A stretch of DNA of 18,709 nucleotides from Mucidula mucida (taxonomy: Eukaryota > Basidiomycota > Agaricomycetes > Agaricales > Physalacriaceae), in NCBI GenBank assembly GCA_015501055.1, contig JADNYV010000651.1, positions 1-18,709 of the forward strand, read 5' to 3'. Positions 1 to 8,898 of the stretch are shown piece after piece. The notes beneath the pieces are model-generated. The model searched no databases and had not been told where the DNA came from. It was given only the letters and a program-made list of their open reading frames with translations. The translations under genes and the position numbers were made by a program. How positions within the stretch are numbered: the first letter of the stretch is position 1; the number at the start of each line of letters is the position of its first letter.

Positions 1-1212
1 GACTTGGAAACTGTCGAGCTCAAAGATGACTTTTGATGAGGGTAAAACCTTGTGCGTTCTTCACTTCACTTGGAAGTCAGATACTGAGACGGTGATTTCC
101 AGGACCAAGATGAAAAAGTATCAAATCATGAGTCCCTTCGAATCCGTCCAAGATATTGGACCGTATATTCGCCGACCGAAAGAATCGCTTGTGACAAGAT
201 GGAGCTATTTTCAAGATCATTCCTTTTGCCGTGTTCTTCAGGTGATACGATTTCGGTTTAGGACTCGACTCGTATGACAACAATCGGAAACTACTGAAAT
301 CAGCCGGACGAAGCTGCGTAACCTCGAGCCAGAAAGTCTGAAGCAGCTCCAGCTTAATGGACCGCGCGCTTCGTCATTCGACGGCGACCTAGTCGATGAA
401 TGATACACGGGTACGATTACTCCGTTATTGCATCAGATGACCTAAAAGACTTCAGGCCCACAGCATTGGGCTCTCATGCCTCTTCACGCGGTGTGCTCAA
501 TCGCCCAGATCATTTTCTTTGACAAGGGCCATTATGGGTCGAACGGGATGTCATTCCCTCAGTGAGCACACTCTTTTCGCAGATGTTTAAACTCATATGA
601 CCGTTTAGGTGTGGTCAGAACTCGAAACAGAGCAAGCTGAATAGGCAACTTGCTGACATCCAGATCAAAATGCTCTAAAAGCATCTGGCGATAAACATGA
701 ATTGCGCACAGCATATATCCAGCCTTTACCCTACATCTGCGCCTCTGATGAGGACGGATCTGGCTAAAGAGAACCAGCCATTTCAAAGTCATCGCTGATA
801 TTATGTAGGACGCCGTCGAAGACATCATCGAACGTATGGATGGATATTACCTGAACAAGGAAGACTGGGACAGTGTCGTCGAGCTGGGTGTCGACACGAA
901 TAAGGACGACACATTTTAAAGAAGATCCCAGTGCCGTCAAGGCGCGTTTACGCGGAAATACAACGCGACCGAGCATCCGATTGCGTATCACAAGGCGCAG
1001 GATTTGGGCAAGCCCCGAAGAAGCTGGCGTCTGCTGGGGAGAAGCCCGATTTGGAGACGCGTTTGAGATGGATGAGGATGTTGCGGAGGGTCGGAGGAGA
1101 GAGTCGAGGCAGTGGTGGGAGAGGGAAGAAGAAGGATGGGATTGAGGGTGACAAGTTGCTGCAGGTTGCAAAGGCGAAGAAGAAGCCGAGGAAGAGTGCG
1201 GCTGGGAAATAG
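1..1212 (+). pseudogene. Decayed C-terminal part of replication factor C subunit 1 (RFC1), truncated by the window edge
   Basis: RFC1 is the large subunit of the clamp loader that places PCNA on DNA. Its C-terminal domain is recognisable here in order, but spread over frames: MTFDEGKT (26), MSPFE (128), YFQDHS (206), LRNLEPESLKQLQL (about 317), DGDLVDE (380), WALMPLHAVCS (466), GHYGS, NSKQSKLNRQLADIQIKM (619), KASGDKHELRTAYI, VEDIIERMDGYYLNKEDW (about 814), AFTRKYNATEHPIAYHK (944), then a lysine-rich tail ending at the stop at 1210-1212. Single-base gains and losses break the frame repeatedly, for example after DGDLVDE, where a missing base creates a stop, after the KDD at about 905, and near 1010. 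Intron-like gaps remain (about 51-102, 411-455, 560-608, and one ending near 805), so this arose by DNA duplication and not by reverse transcription. RFC1 is essential, so a working copy is expected elsewhere. The 5' part lies outside the window. Confidence 0.87.
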
Positions 1213-1432
1213 TCACTTCGTGTATCTATTAGTGCGGTCTTCAGACTCACTAATTTTGGTTATCTTGTGTCAGTGCTCTAGCAAATTCGGAAACAGCAGG
1301 TATGTCCTGACTGCCAGGTGCGAGGTAAATGTTACTGGGAATGTTGCTTCGGAGTGGCGTTTGTGTCGTTTGTTAACAGCATCGGAGGGAGACAGGCTCA
1401 TGCGATCCTCAAGTACCCGCGTCGCATAATCA
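1213..1432. other. Intergenic, nothing recognised
   Basis: Between the RFC1 remnant and the outer end of the left arm I see no gene, RNA or repeat. Short open frames here do not resemble a known protein. Confidence 0.5.
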
Positions 1433-1476
1433 AGGTAGGCCCCGCAAAGAAGTTTAATCGTACAGACGCTTTCTAG
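1433..1476 (+). repeat. Intron-like sequence shared with permease intron 1
   Basis: Bases 1433-1462 match 5411-5440 at 29 of 30 positions. In the permease this stretch spans the exon 1/intron 1 junction (donor GTAGGC at 5413). Here too it begins at an AAG|GTAGGC donor-like site, and a CTAG acceptor-like end follows at 1473-1476. The exonic side is not shared beyond two or three bases. It may be a dispersed intron sequence or a scrap of a duplicated permease. Confidence 0.6.
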
Positions 1477-1477
1477 C

Positions 1478-1528
1478 CTCGCGAACTTTCATGAGATAAA
1501 AGTGTATCTCATGAGAAAAGTTCGCGAG
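1478..1528. repeat. Long near-perfect hairpin
   Basis: CTCGCGAACTTT at 1478-1489 pairs with AAAGTTCGCGAG at 1517-1528, and CATGAGATA (1490-1498) pairs with TATCTCATG (1505-1513). Two or three bases bulge on the right side and the loop is six bases. The stem is about 21 pairs. It lies at the outer tip of the left arm. The matching place in the right arm (about 12670-12695) lacks the full hairpin. Confidence 0.8.
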
Positions 1529-1694
1529 ACGCGACGGCGACGAAGATGAACTGCAAGATTGGAATACCTTGATTACAATAATGTAGTCTTTTCGTTGTCT
1601 ATGTTCACAACGGGTTTGAGTTGAGCTGTTTGTATGTTGCAGATCGGTAGCACACGTAAGCGTCTTGATGCCATTTTCCTTCCGAACCGCTATG

Positions 1695-1739
1695 GACATT
1701 TGCTAGCCTAGACCCAAGCGTTCCAGGCTAGACATTTGC
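1695..1739. mobile_element. 27-bp palindromic insert with 9-bp direct flanks (possible transposon footprint)
   Basis: GACATTTGC occurs at 1695-1703 and again at 1731-1739. Between them lie 27 bases that start TAGCCT and end AGGCTA, perfect 6-bp terminal inverted repeats. This is the shape of a target-site duplication around the remnant of a small DNA element. It is too short to name a family, and chance cannot be excluded. Confidence 0.4.
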
Positions 1740-2400
1740 GAACTGCAAGAATAACTTCGAGTCGCGCAGCCTTAGCCACTATTTCTGGTAAATGGCGAAC
1801 AGCCACCTTATTTCTCCTTCGTTCGTTCTGAAAATTTGTACAGGGGTGTCTTTGGCGTATTACCGCGTTTAAACTGTGTTCGTGAAGGCAAACCTCAACG
1901 TCACGTCTGCATTCCTTCACCCCTATACTGTGCCCTAGCACTTCATGTCCCTGGTTCTTGCGCGTCCACATATGCGTGTAACTGGACACACGCGTGGTGC
2001 AGGACCCAGTGGTTGATCCAGCAATCGCTGGGATGCCATTCTTCTTCTTTTATGTCGACTCTGCAACGCGCGTGGCATTCACGTCTCCGTTCTCCCAGCC
2101 AGCGCATACTTACTTTGTCAGCTGAGCAGAAAAAGGTATGTGCTGGGCTCATACTTGTGGCACTCCATAACGATTTGTGTGCTAGGTTATTCTGGGTAGA
2201 AGAACTTGGACTAGTCAATGTTTTGCCATCGTTGCACATGAATCCTGACAATCGTTTGACTGGCCTCCTTGAGCCATGGCGGCCTCCTGAATTCATCGCG
2301 ACGTATATGCTTTCGCTGGCGCTCGCAGCTCTACTTTGCGAAGTCCTTCATCCCTTAGGAGACGTCGCAAACAACACATTGACATCGGTTTCTTTCCCAT
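1740..2400 (-). pseudogene. Decayed coding-like sequence in the outer left arm, mirrored at 11000-11890
   Basis: Read on the minus strand, this stretch is the divergent counterpart of the plus-strand sequence at 11000-11890. A protein motif of the type TNEGEI..L.AIYQ..W recurs in both, here broken by a stop after AIYQK. Frames are interrupted and differ between the arms, as expected of a non-functional relic. An open plus-strand frame (1836-2402, 188 codons) also exists, but its counterpart in the right arm is shorter and shifted, so I do not call it a gene. The ancestral protein is not recognised. Confidence 0.4.
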
Positions 2401-3259
2401 GAATCCCAGTCGCAATCAAACCCCTTAGGAGATAGAAAACAAGTAACGTTGACAGAACCCGTTCCCTTCGTGCACGGAGGCTGTTCCAACGAGACGCGAT
2501 GGCGAACATGGCCATTGCAAGCTTCCCAACTTCGCACTGGGAAGAGAAGAGGCGGGACGTCCCCCTCGAGATGCGGACGACGGTGCTCCGACAGGAAGGC
2601 GCACACTCCTGATTTCTAAGGCGGCAATTACGGGGCTTTGACCTGATCTGTGGGGGTGTGGCTTGGCGTGGCGGCTCTCCGAGGAGACGTAAACGCGCTC
2701 ACGTGGCACTGCACTCTTCTGCGCATGAGCGTATACTGCACTAATTCGACCGGATCCTTAATCCTCGACGAAACCGGCCTCGCTTGTCTCAGCTATGGCC
2801 TCACAAGGTTCCTGGGCTTGCGCCCTCATGGACTCGGCTGGAAGAGGCGCGCGCCCGATTTGCCTCTTACTCGCCGCTTGAAGCTGGATTCTTCCTTGGA
2901 TGATGATATCCTGCGTCTTGGGGAACGTGTCACACAGAATGTCTCGCTATGGCATATGGATCGACTCAGCGTCAAGGCGGTGATCGCAGGCCGAGTGGCT
3001 TGGTGCCTCAATGTGGCGCAATTATTTGTGGTGCGAGATTGTGAGAGATTCATTACTTCGTGCCTTGAAAACAATCAAACTAACATTCTATACTACTCCA
3101 GAGGCCTTGTATCAATTAAACGACCTCGCTTTGATGTTTTTCCTTTTCCAGCGAGCGGCACGTGATCACTGACCAAAATCAGGGCTAGACGCGCTTTGTC
3201 TTTTGTTCACAGCCTACCACCATCGTCACTCATCACACAAATTTTCATCTATATCAGTC
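2401..3259. promoter_or_regulatory. Conserved upstream region of the left HMG-box gene
   Basis: This stretch is almost identical to the complement of 10089-10920. It contains CACGTGATCA at about 3162, which joins an E-box (CACGTG) to a TGATCA palindrome, about 100 bases before the ATG. An open plus-strand frame (2650-3165, 171 codons) runs through it. The right arm has a deletion of about 15 bases and frame changes at the same place, so protein coding is not supported. It is more likely promoter and 5' leader. Confidence 0.45.
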
Positions 3260-4449
3260 ATGGCACCACGAGCTCCTCGCATTGCAGCTCCTGATCTTAC
3301 AGAAGAGCTCAAGACGAGATATACGGCGTCGTTTGCGCATATCCCGAACAAAGACGATGTCCTAACATTGCAGGAAACGAGAGCGGCCCTTCAACCAAAG
3401 AAGAGGAAAGCCGGTGTAGAGGAGGAACATGTCGACCGTCCCGCCAACAGGTTTATGCTTTACAAGGCGTGGATGTCCGATGAGTTGTCCGCAAGTCTCT
3501 GTGCAGAGCTCAAGGCCACATACGGCCCACTGTGGTTCGACATGTTTTCGAAGGTGGTCTCATACCATTGGAAGCGTTTGGGCACGGAGGCCGAGGCATT
3601 TTGGCAGGAAATGCAGGAGGAAACGAAGCAGAGACACGCAGAGGCCCATCCGGGTTACGAGTATCATCCGGCGAAACCGGGCGAAGGGAAAGCGGCAAAG
3701 AAGCGCAAGATGAAGAGTTCCAAGTCCTCGGCGAGGGTATCCCCTCCCAAAACACAGACGCCAGTGTGGGACGCGGCGCTGGAGCCCTTCCAGTTTACAT
3801 TCCAAATCGAGAGCCCATTGGTGAATGCACCACAACAATTCACGAATGCCCCGTTGCCCCCGGTCAATGGGCAAGAACACGCTCAATCGCGAGACCATTT
3901 CGCCCCGCAGCCTTTTGTCGACGCGTCGTCTGAGGTATGTGCTTTGTTCGCCTCTTTGTCTTCGTCTCATTTGTTCTCTTAGCAGCCATCTGCATTCAGC
4001 GGTAATGAATTCCATGGGCACCAAAAACATGCCGTCCCTGGTCCCTTGAATGAGGTATGTGCATTGTTTGATGACTGTTTGTTCTCGTCTCATGATTCTT
4101 CAAGCAGGACACGGCTGAACCATCGTACACCCTCGATGCATTCAACGGAGAGGCTTTTCTCACCGACTACCATCCGGTTCCGGTATGTGTATTGTCCTCA
4201 CTTGAATCTTGGTCTTTGGCTAACAAATCCACTTGCCAGTTTACCGCGCCACGGAACGTTAACCAGTCTCTGCAAGACGAGATCATTACAATCTGCCGCC
4301 ATTTCTTTCAGCCCGAACTTGAACGGCGTATCAATTTTGATGAGATAGAGCGGGACGATCCGCTCATCACCTCCATGTCTGATGAGGACCAGGACATTTT
4401 CAAGACGAGGCTTCATGCACGCGCTGCATTCCCTCTCTGGATGTTCTAG
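3260..4449 (+). CDS. HMG-box (MATA-type) DNA-binding protein, left copy
   Basis: Four exons: 3260-3934, 3983-4054, 4108-4182, 4240-4449; 343 residues. The ATG at 3260 (MAPRAPR) is preferred over an in-frame upstream ATG at 3203 because the intervening residues look like leader. Residues about 60-139 form an HMG box of the fungal mating-type kind. It begins RPANRFMLYKAW, has the helix-2 core MFSKVVSYHWKRLG and a third helix FWQEMQEETKQRH, and ends HPGYEYHP. Basic clusters KKRK (47-50) and KKRKMK (147-152) suggest nuclear import. The rest is low-complexity, P/Q/N-rich, with an acidic C-terminal segment in exon 4. Introns are 48-57 bases. Introns 1 and 2 begin with GTATGTGC and resemble each other. 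Intron 1 ends in TAGCAG, so use of the second AG would drop one glutamine. This family binds and bends DNA as a transcription regulator; the targets are unknown. A second intact copy lies at 8899-10088. Confidence 0.9.
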
Positions 4450-5143
4450 GCCTAGGATTTCTTTTTTTTCTTTCTCGCTGTTTTGTTTATGTTTACATCT
4501 TCTTACCATTCATCCTCATCACATGTCTTGTTTTCCCCGTCTCTTTGCTACATATTGCATTGTCACATCCATCGCATTTACGATACCTGTACATATTCCC
4601 TCATCCATCTCTCTGCTCATATCGTATTGCTATCGTTTCCCGTCTACATTTCCATTTTCCCCGTTTCTCTGCTATCGTCTCGTCTTGCATCGCATTAGGA
4701 TATCCTTCTATCTCTTGTTACTCTGTATCGCTATCGTGTTCTGTTTACATTGTGCTTGTCCAAATTGCATCTGTTGTTGTTCTTATCCGAACTTGTGTGT
4801 TACCGTGACTCGTTTTGCGTTACACGCCTCTTTCTTATTAACCACCATCTGCGACAGACGCGCTTGCTGCGGCGCGTCAAACTGTGCGTTATATTCAAAC
4901 ATGGATTTGTCCTTCCTGTTGGAGTACATTTCGAATTCTTGTTTCACATGCGGGCGTTGAAATAATCTCGCCCTGATAGCGTTCAACCAAGCTTCCGCAT
5001 TGACTTGTGTAATTCTACGCTATTTCTATTCCCTAGCATTTTCGTTGGAGTGGATTCTAACTTCTAGTGCGCATTTCACACCTCGTTGAAAGAGAGCGGT
5101 CCATATGCAGCGGACCATACGACTTCGATCGCATCAAGATCAC
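4450..5143 (+). other. Pyrimidine-rich 3' flank of the left HMG gene
   Basis: The stop is followed by CTAGGCCTAGG-like palindromic sequence, then about 400 bases rich in T and C on this strand (roughly 4460-4860), with degenerate repeats of CTATCGT- and TTCCCCGT-like words. The complement of 8193-8898 carries the same sequence. From about 4930 to 5108 the two arms diverge with small insertions before the exact 35-base inner end. It is probably 3' untranslated and intergenic DNA. The open frames in it come from the base bias. Confidence 0.55.
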
Positions 5144-5246
5144 GCCATGTTCTGTCTGCATGAGCGATGATGAGTCCAGATGGATCCGCGTGCTACCCAG
5201 CTTCATATTCATGACGGGTGACGGCAACTCTTGACCACCTACCGTC

Positions 5247-7402
5247 ATGTCTTTGGAGAACGCAGACCCCGTTAAAGTATCGGACGAGGCGCTCTCCGTC
5301 GACGATATTGAGCATCAGGCTGTAAAAGATGTTCGTCTTCGCCGGGAGCTCTCCGCGCGCCAGGTCCAGATGATTGCCATCGCTGGTACCATCGGCACGG
5401 GTCTTTTCTTAGGTAGGCCCCGCAAAGAAGTTTGATCGTAGACTAGGTTTATTGAAATTTTAGGTACTGGACGTTCTCTGGCGCAAGGAGGGCCTGCGAG
5501 CATCCTGATATGCTACTCCATCGTTGGGTTTATTGTCTATGTCACGCTTCTCCTCTTGGGCGAGATGGCTACGCAGTACCCCGTGGCGGGGTCCTTCAAC
5601 GCGTATACGACACGCTTCTTCTCGCCTTCATATGGATTCGCATTGTCCTGGAATTACTGGTTCAACGACGCGGTGTCTGTCGCGTCGGATTTGACGGCGG
5701 CGCAGCTAGTCTTGCAGTATTGGACTGTTCAGCATTCGTGGGCTGTCAGCCTCGCGTTTTGGGTTTTTCTGGTCGCTGTGAATGCTATCCACGTGCGAGC
5801 TTATGGAGAGCTTGGTTCGTCTCCTTAATTTATTTCGTTTGTGTCACTTCTAAGCTTCTGTCAGAATACTGGCTGGCTTCACTGAAGGTCGCGACGATTG
5901 TTGTGTTCGTCATCGTCGGTATACTGGTGAACCGCGGTGTGAACCAAGATCACCATGTCATCGCATTTAGCAACTGGGGCATTGACGGCGCACCGTTCGT
6001 CAATGGCTTCGGTGGGTTTGCAAGGGTATTCGTCACAGCAAGTTTCGCATGTGAGTGATGCGATACGCCCACGAGCCGCCGGTACTGGTGCTCATCATTG
6101 CGTAGATGGTGGCACGGAAAGTTTGGGAATCGCTGCTGGCGAAACTAAAAATCCATCTGCCAACATGCCAAAAGTTGTCAAGTTCGTGTTCTGGAGGCGA
6201 GTCGCGTGCTACTATAGATGTCTTTCACGTTCACTAATATATATCAGGATTTTGATATTCTACCTTCTTAGCGTATTCCTGATAGGTTTGAACGGTTAGT
6301 GGACGCATTCTGTCATGACCCTTCAAGGATGCTGAACGAATTTCCAGTCCCTTGGAACTACCCAAACCTTTCCAACAAGACTACGACAACCTCGCCGTTC
6401 ACCATCGTTTTCCAATATGCTGGCTCTAGTAAGTACTTCGCCTTTACTTGTCGCAGTAACTGATCCCAATGCAAACTCGTATAGACGCCGCAGGATCGTT
6501 CATGAACACCGTCATCTTGACTTCCGTACTCTCCGCCGGAAATCACGCTCTCTTTGCAGGCACTCGTGTGTTATACGGTTAGAAAGACTATGCTTACTAT
6601 CATGACACTCCCGTTTTTAAACTGTTGACAGGTTTATCGGTGACCAGACCGGCACAAGCTCCTCGGATATTTTCTTGGACTATTCGAGGCGTTCCTCTGC
6701 CTGCACTGGCGCTCACGAGTAGCATCAGCGCGTTATGCTTTGGATCTAGTTTCATCGGGAGTGGCCAACTATGGGGATGGCTACAGAACATCGTTGGTGT
6801 TTCAAACCAGGTTCGTCGGGTAGTTTTTTTCTGAGCATGAACCCACTGATGCGCGCCCAGATTGCCTGGTTGTCTATCGGTCTTGCGAGCTGGCGATTCA
6901 GGAAAGCGTGGGTTCGCCAAGGGCGCCCATTAAGCGAGCTGAAGTTCCGTGCCGCGTGGACCTGGCCTTGGGGGCCGTTTTTTGTTGTACGTTCTCAACT
7001 CACTTTGCCTTATCGTGGCCTCAACATATATCTAGATCGGCGCCGTCTCTGTGATCATTCTCAGTAAGTCTTTCACCTTCCAGAAACAGACCATCAACTA
7101 AGCCTCACTCGACAGTCCAAGGATGGTCTTCAATCATACCAGACTTTGTCACAGTCGACTTTATCTCGCTGTACATTGAAATTCCCGTCATGATCATCAT
7201 GTACTTTGCCTGGCTATGGACGAAGAAGATACGCCCGCGCGCCGTTGGTTCGGAAGCGTCCTCGACACGGGCCTGGCTACACGATGTCGTTGATGTGAAT
7301 ACCGTGAATCTCAAGACGGACGAACATGAAGAAGAGGAGGATGGAGCTGTCGTCGTGCCGAAACAGTCGTTCCTCCGCACTTTGTATAGCTGGCTAGCAT
7401 GA
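5247..7402 (+). CDS. Amino-acid permease (fungal YAT/APC family)
   Basis: Eleven exons join in frame to 544 residues: 5247-5412, 5464-5814, 5865-6050, 6106-6196, 6248-6294, 6348-6428, 6485-6577, 6632-6810, 6861-6986, 7036-7063, 7116-7402. Introns are 49-56 bases. The product is a plasma-membrane-type, proton-driven amino-acid transporter. Seen directly: a charged N-terminus, the first helix signature GTIGTGLFLGTG (47-58), GEMATQYPVAGSF, SWNYWF, the FAYGGTESLGIAAGET motif joined across the third intron, FWRILIFYLLSVFLIGL, then further hydrophobic spans and a hydrophilic acidic tail with EEEED. Length and order are normal for the family, so it appears complete and functional. Intron 4 (6197-6247) has a GC donor. 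It is the only gene in the single-copy centre between the two arms, and its ATG lies about 100 bases from the left inner end. The amino acids carried cannot be told from the sequence. Confidence 0.95.
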
Positions 7403-8192
7403 GCGAAATTCACCCTAGTTTTGTACAGGGCCTTTCACGAAATGGTGAACGCCCGGCGGGTGGTGGTAGACATGTTCGTCAGGGCGCGAGGAGATACCGT
7501 TGATTGTTTCGGTTTTATATCAAAATCCACGAATTGGGCGGACCAAGATTCCCTCTTGTTTTCGGGTCCTTGTGCGCAACCGAGGCAGAATATATCGATC
7601 TTCGCCAGTGTTGCCACTGGCAGGGATTCGATCTTGAGCTATTGTACAGCCAGTAGCCGCCGCATGGAAGGTCATTCTGATTGTTTGCTACTAAAGATTT
7701 CAACACTCTTCTAGTACTTGAACAACCGGTCACCGTATAAAGTGTGCCATTACTCAAGTTCATCGCGGGAGAAACTCGATCTCTGTACATTGATCCTAAA
7801 GCAAGCTCATCGGCATCGCGACATATACTCTCTGAAGCGCCTTACTCGAGCCTTGTCACTGCGACCGCATAAAGCTTGCACCATAACTCCTGGTTCGGTG
7901 TTGGCCTCGAGTAAGGGATAGCCCAAAATATCACCCGGTAAACTAATATTCAAAATGATAACCTTTTTGGTGTTCTCCGAGTTTCCTTTGCCAGAGTGTG
8001 ATGACTTAGTGGATGGGTTTCTTGGGACTTGGCTTCGTATCAATGACGCTCAAAGTAGGATGTTATGAGATTGCAGTGGTCGAAGAAGAAAATAAGGAGC
8101 GGTTTGTGAATGTTCCCGGACCCAACCTGTCAGCACAATCGGAAATACAGACGGAGCAAAATGGATCAGAGTCGAGCGCATCCTTCCAACTT
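7403..8192. other. Permease 3' flank and spacer, no gene seen
   Basis: From the permease stop to the inner end of the right arm I find no convincing coding frame, RNA gene or repeat. The open frames are short, overlap on both strands and resemble nothing known. Confidence 0.6.
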
Positions 8193-8898
8193 GTGATCTT
8201 GATGCGATCGAAGTCGTATGGTCCGCTTCGCACTGTAAGCGAGGTATGTAGAATGCGCACTAGAATATACACCGACAGAAATGCTAGGGAGTAGAAATGG
8301 CTAGGGAGTAGAAATGACCTGAAATTTAATCTAGAAGAATGCGAGACCTTCGTTGAACGCTATCATAGACTCTTTGAAATTTGAATGCCCTGGCCTTCTG
8401 TGGTGAAACAGTCAAAACGTACACATCAACAGAAAGCACGATTCCGCGTTTAGATATAAGACACATTTTGACGCGTCGCAGGAAGCCCGTTTGTGGTATA
8501 TAGATGGTGGTTGATAAAGAAAGAGGCGTGTAGCGCAAAAAAACAAGTCACGGTAACACACAAGCAAGGACAACAACAGATGCAATTTGGACAAGCACAA
8601 TGTAAACAGAACACGATAGCGATACGGAGTAACAAGAGATAGAAGGATATCCTAATGCGATGCGAGACGAGACGATAGCAGAGAAACGGGGAAAATGGAA
8701 ATGTAGACGGGAAACGATAGCAATACGATATGAACAGAGAAATGGATGTTGGAATATGTACGGGTATCGTAAATGCGATGGATGTGACAATGCAATATGT
8801 AGCAAAGAGACGGAGAAAACAAGACATGCGATGAGGATGAATGTCAAGAAGATGTAAATATAAACAAAACAGCGAGAAAGAAAAAAGAAATCCTAGGC
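8193..8898 (-). other. Purine-rich 3' flank of the right HMG gene
   Basis: This mirrors 4450-5143: read on the minus strand it is the same T/C-rich tract. Near 8283-8312 the phrase AGGGAGTAGAAATG occurs twice in tandem, once more than in the left arm. No gene is seen. Confidence 0.5.

Larger units (their letters stand above)
1480..5143 (+). repeat. Left arm of a large inverted repeat (partner 8193-12695)
   Basis: Reverse-complementing 8193-12695 reproduces this arm. The inner end is sharp: 5109-5143 equals the complement of 8193-8227 without mismatch (35 bases), and no clear match follows on the permease side. The HMG gene and its upstream region are nearly identical between arms. Outward of about 2415 the match becomes patchy but clear, for example around the shared TTGAGCCATGGCGGC, the AAGTTCTTC region near 2200, and GAACATAGACAACGAAAAG near 1600, which matches 12591 onward. 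The outer limit is approximate. The single-copy centre is 5144-8192. Confidence 0.93.

Noticed and set aside
1..1212. Repeat-induced point mutation as the cause of RFC1 decay
   Set aside because: The damage is mostly single-base indels and not a C-to-T bias, and the near-identical HMG arms would have been mutated too.
764..1216. 150-codon minus-strand open frame
   Set aside because: It lies antisense to the RFC1 relic, and its serine-rich sequence is the shadow of the lysine-rich tail on the other strand.
1836..2402. 188-codon open frame on the plus strand in the outer left arm
   Set aside because: Its counterpart in the right arm is shorter and shifted, and the product resembles nothing known. 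The other strand has a better repeated motif.
2650..3165. 171-codon open frame upstream of the left HMG gene
   Set aside because: The right arm has a deletion of about 15 bases and frame changes at the same place despite high identity, so coding constraint is not seen.
3560..4093. 177-codon open frame antisense to the HMG gene, repeated at 9255-9788
   Set aside because: It is a mirror of the HMG coding exons and crosses their introns. Its repetition follows from the inverted repeat.
4382..4960. 192-codon open frame in the T/C-rich 3' flank
   Set aside because: The composition (serine, leucine, phenylalanine, isoleucine, cysteine) follows from the pyrimidine bias. It overlaps the HMG stop, and the right-arm version breaks into shorter frames.
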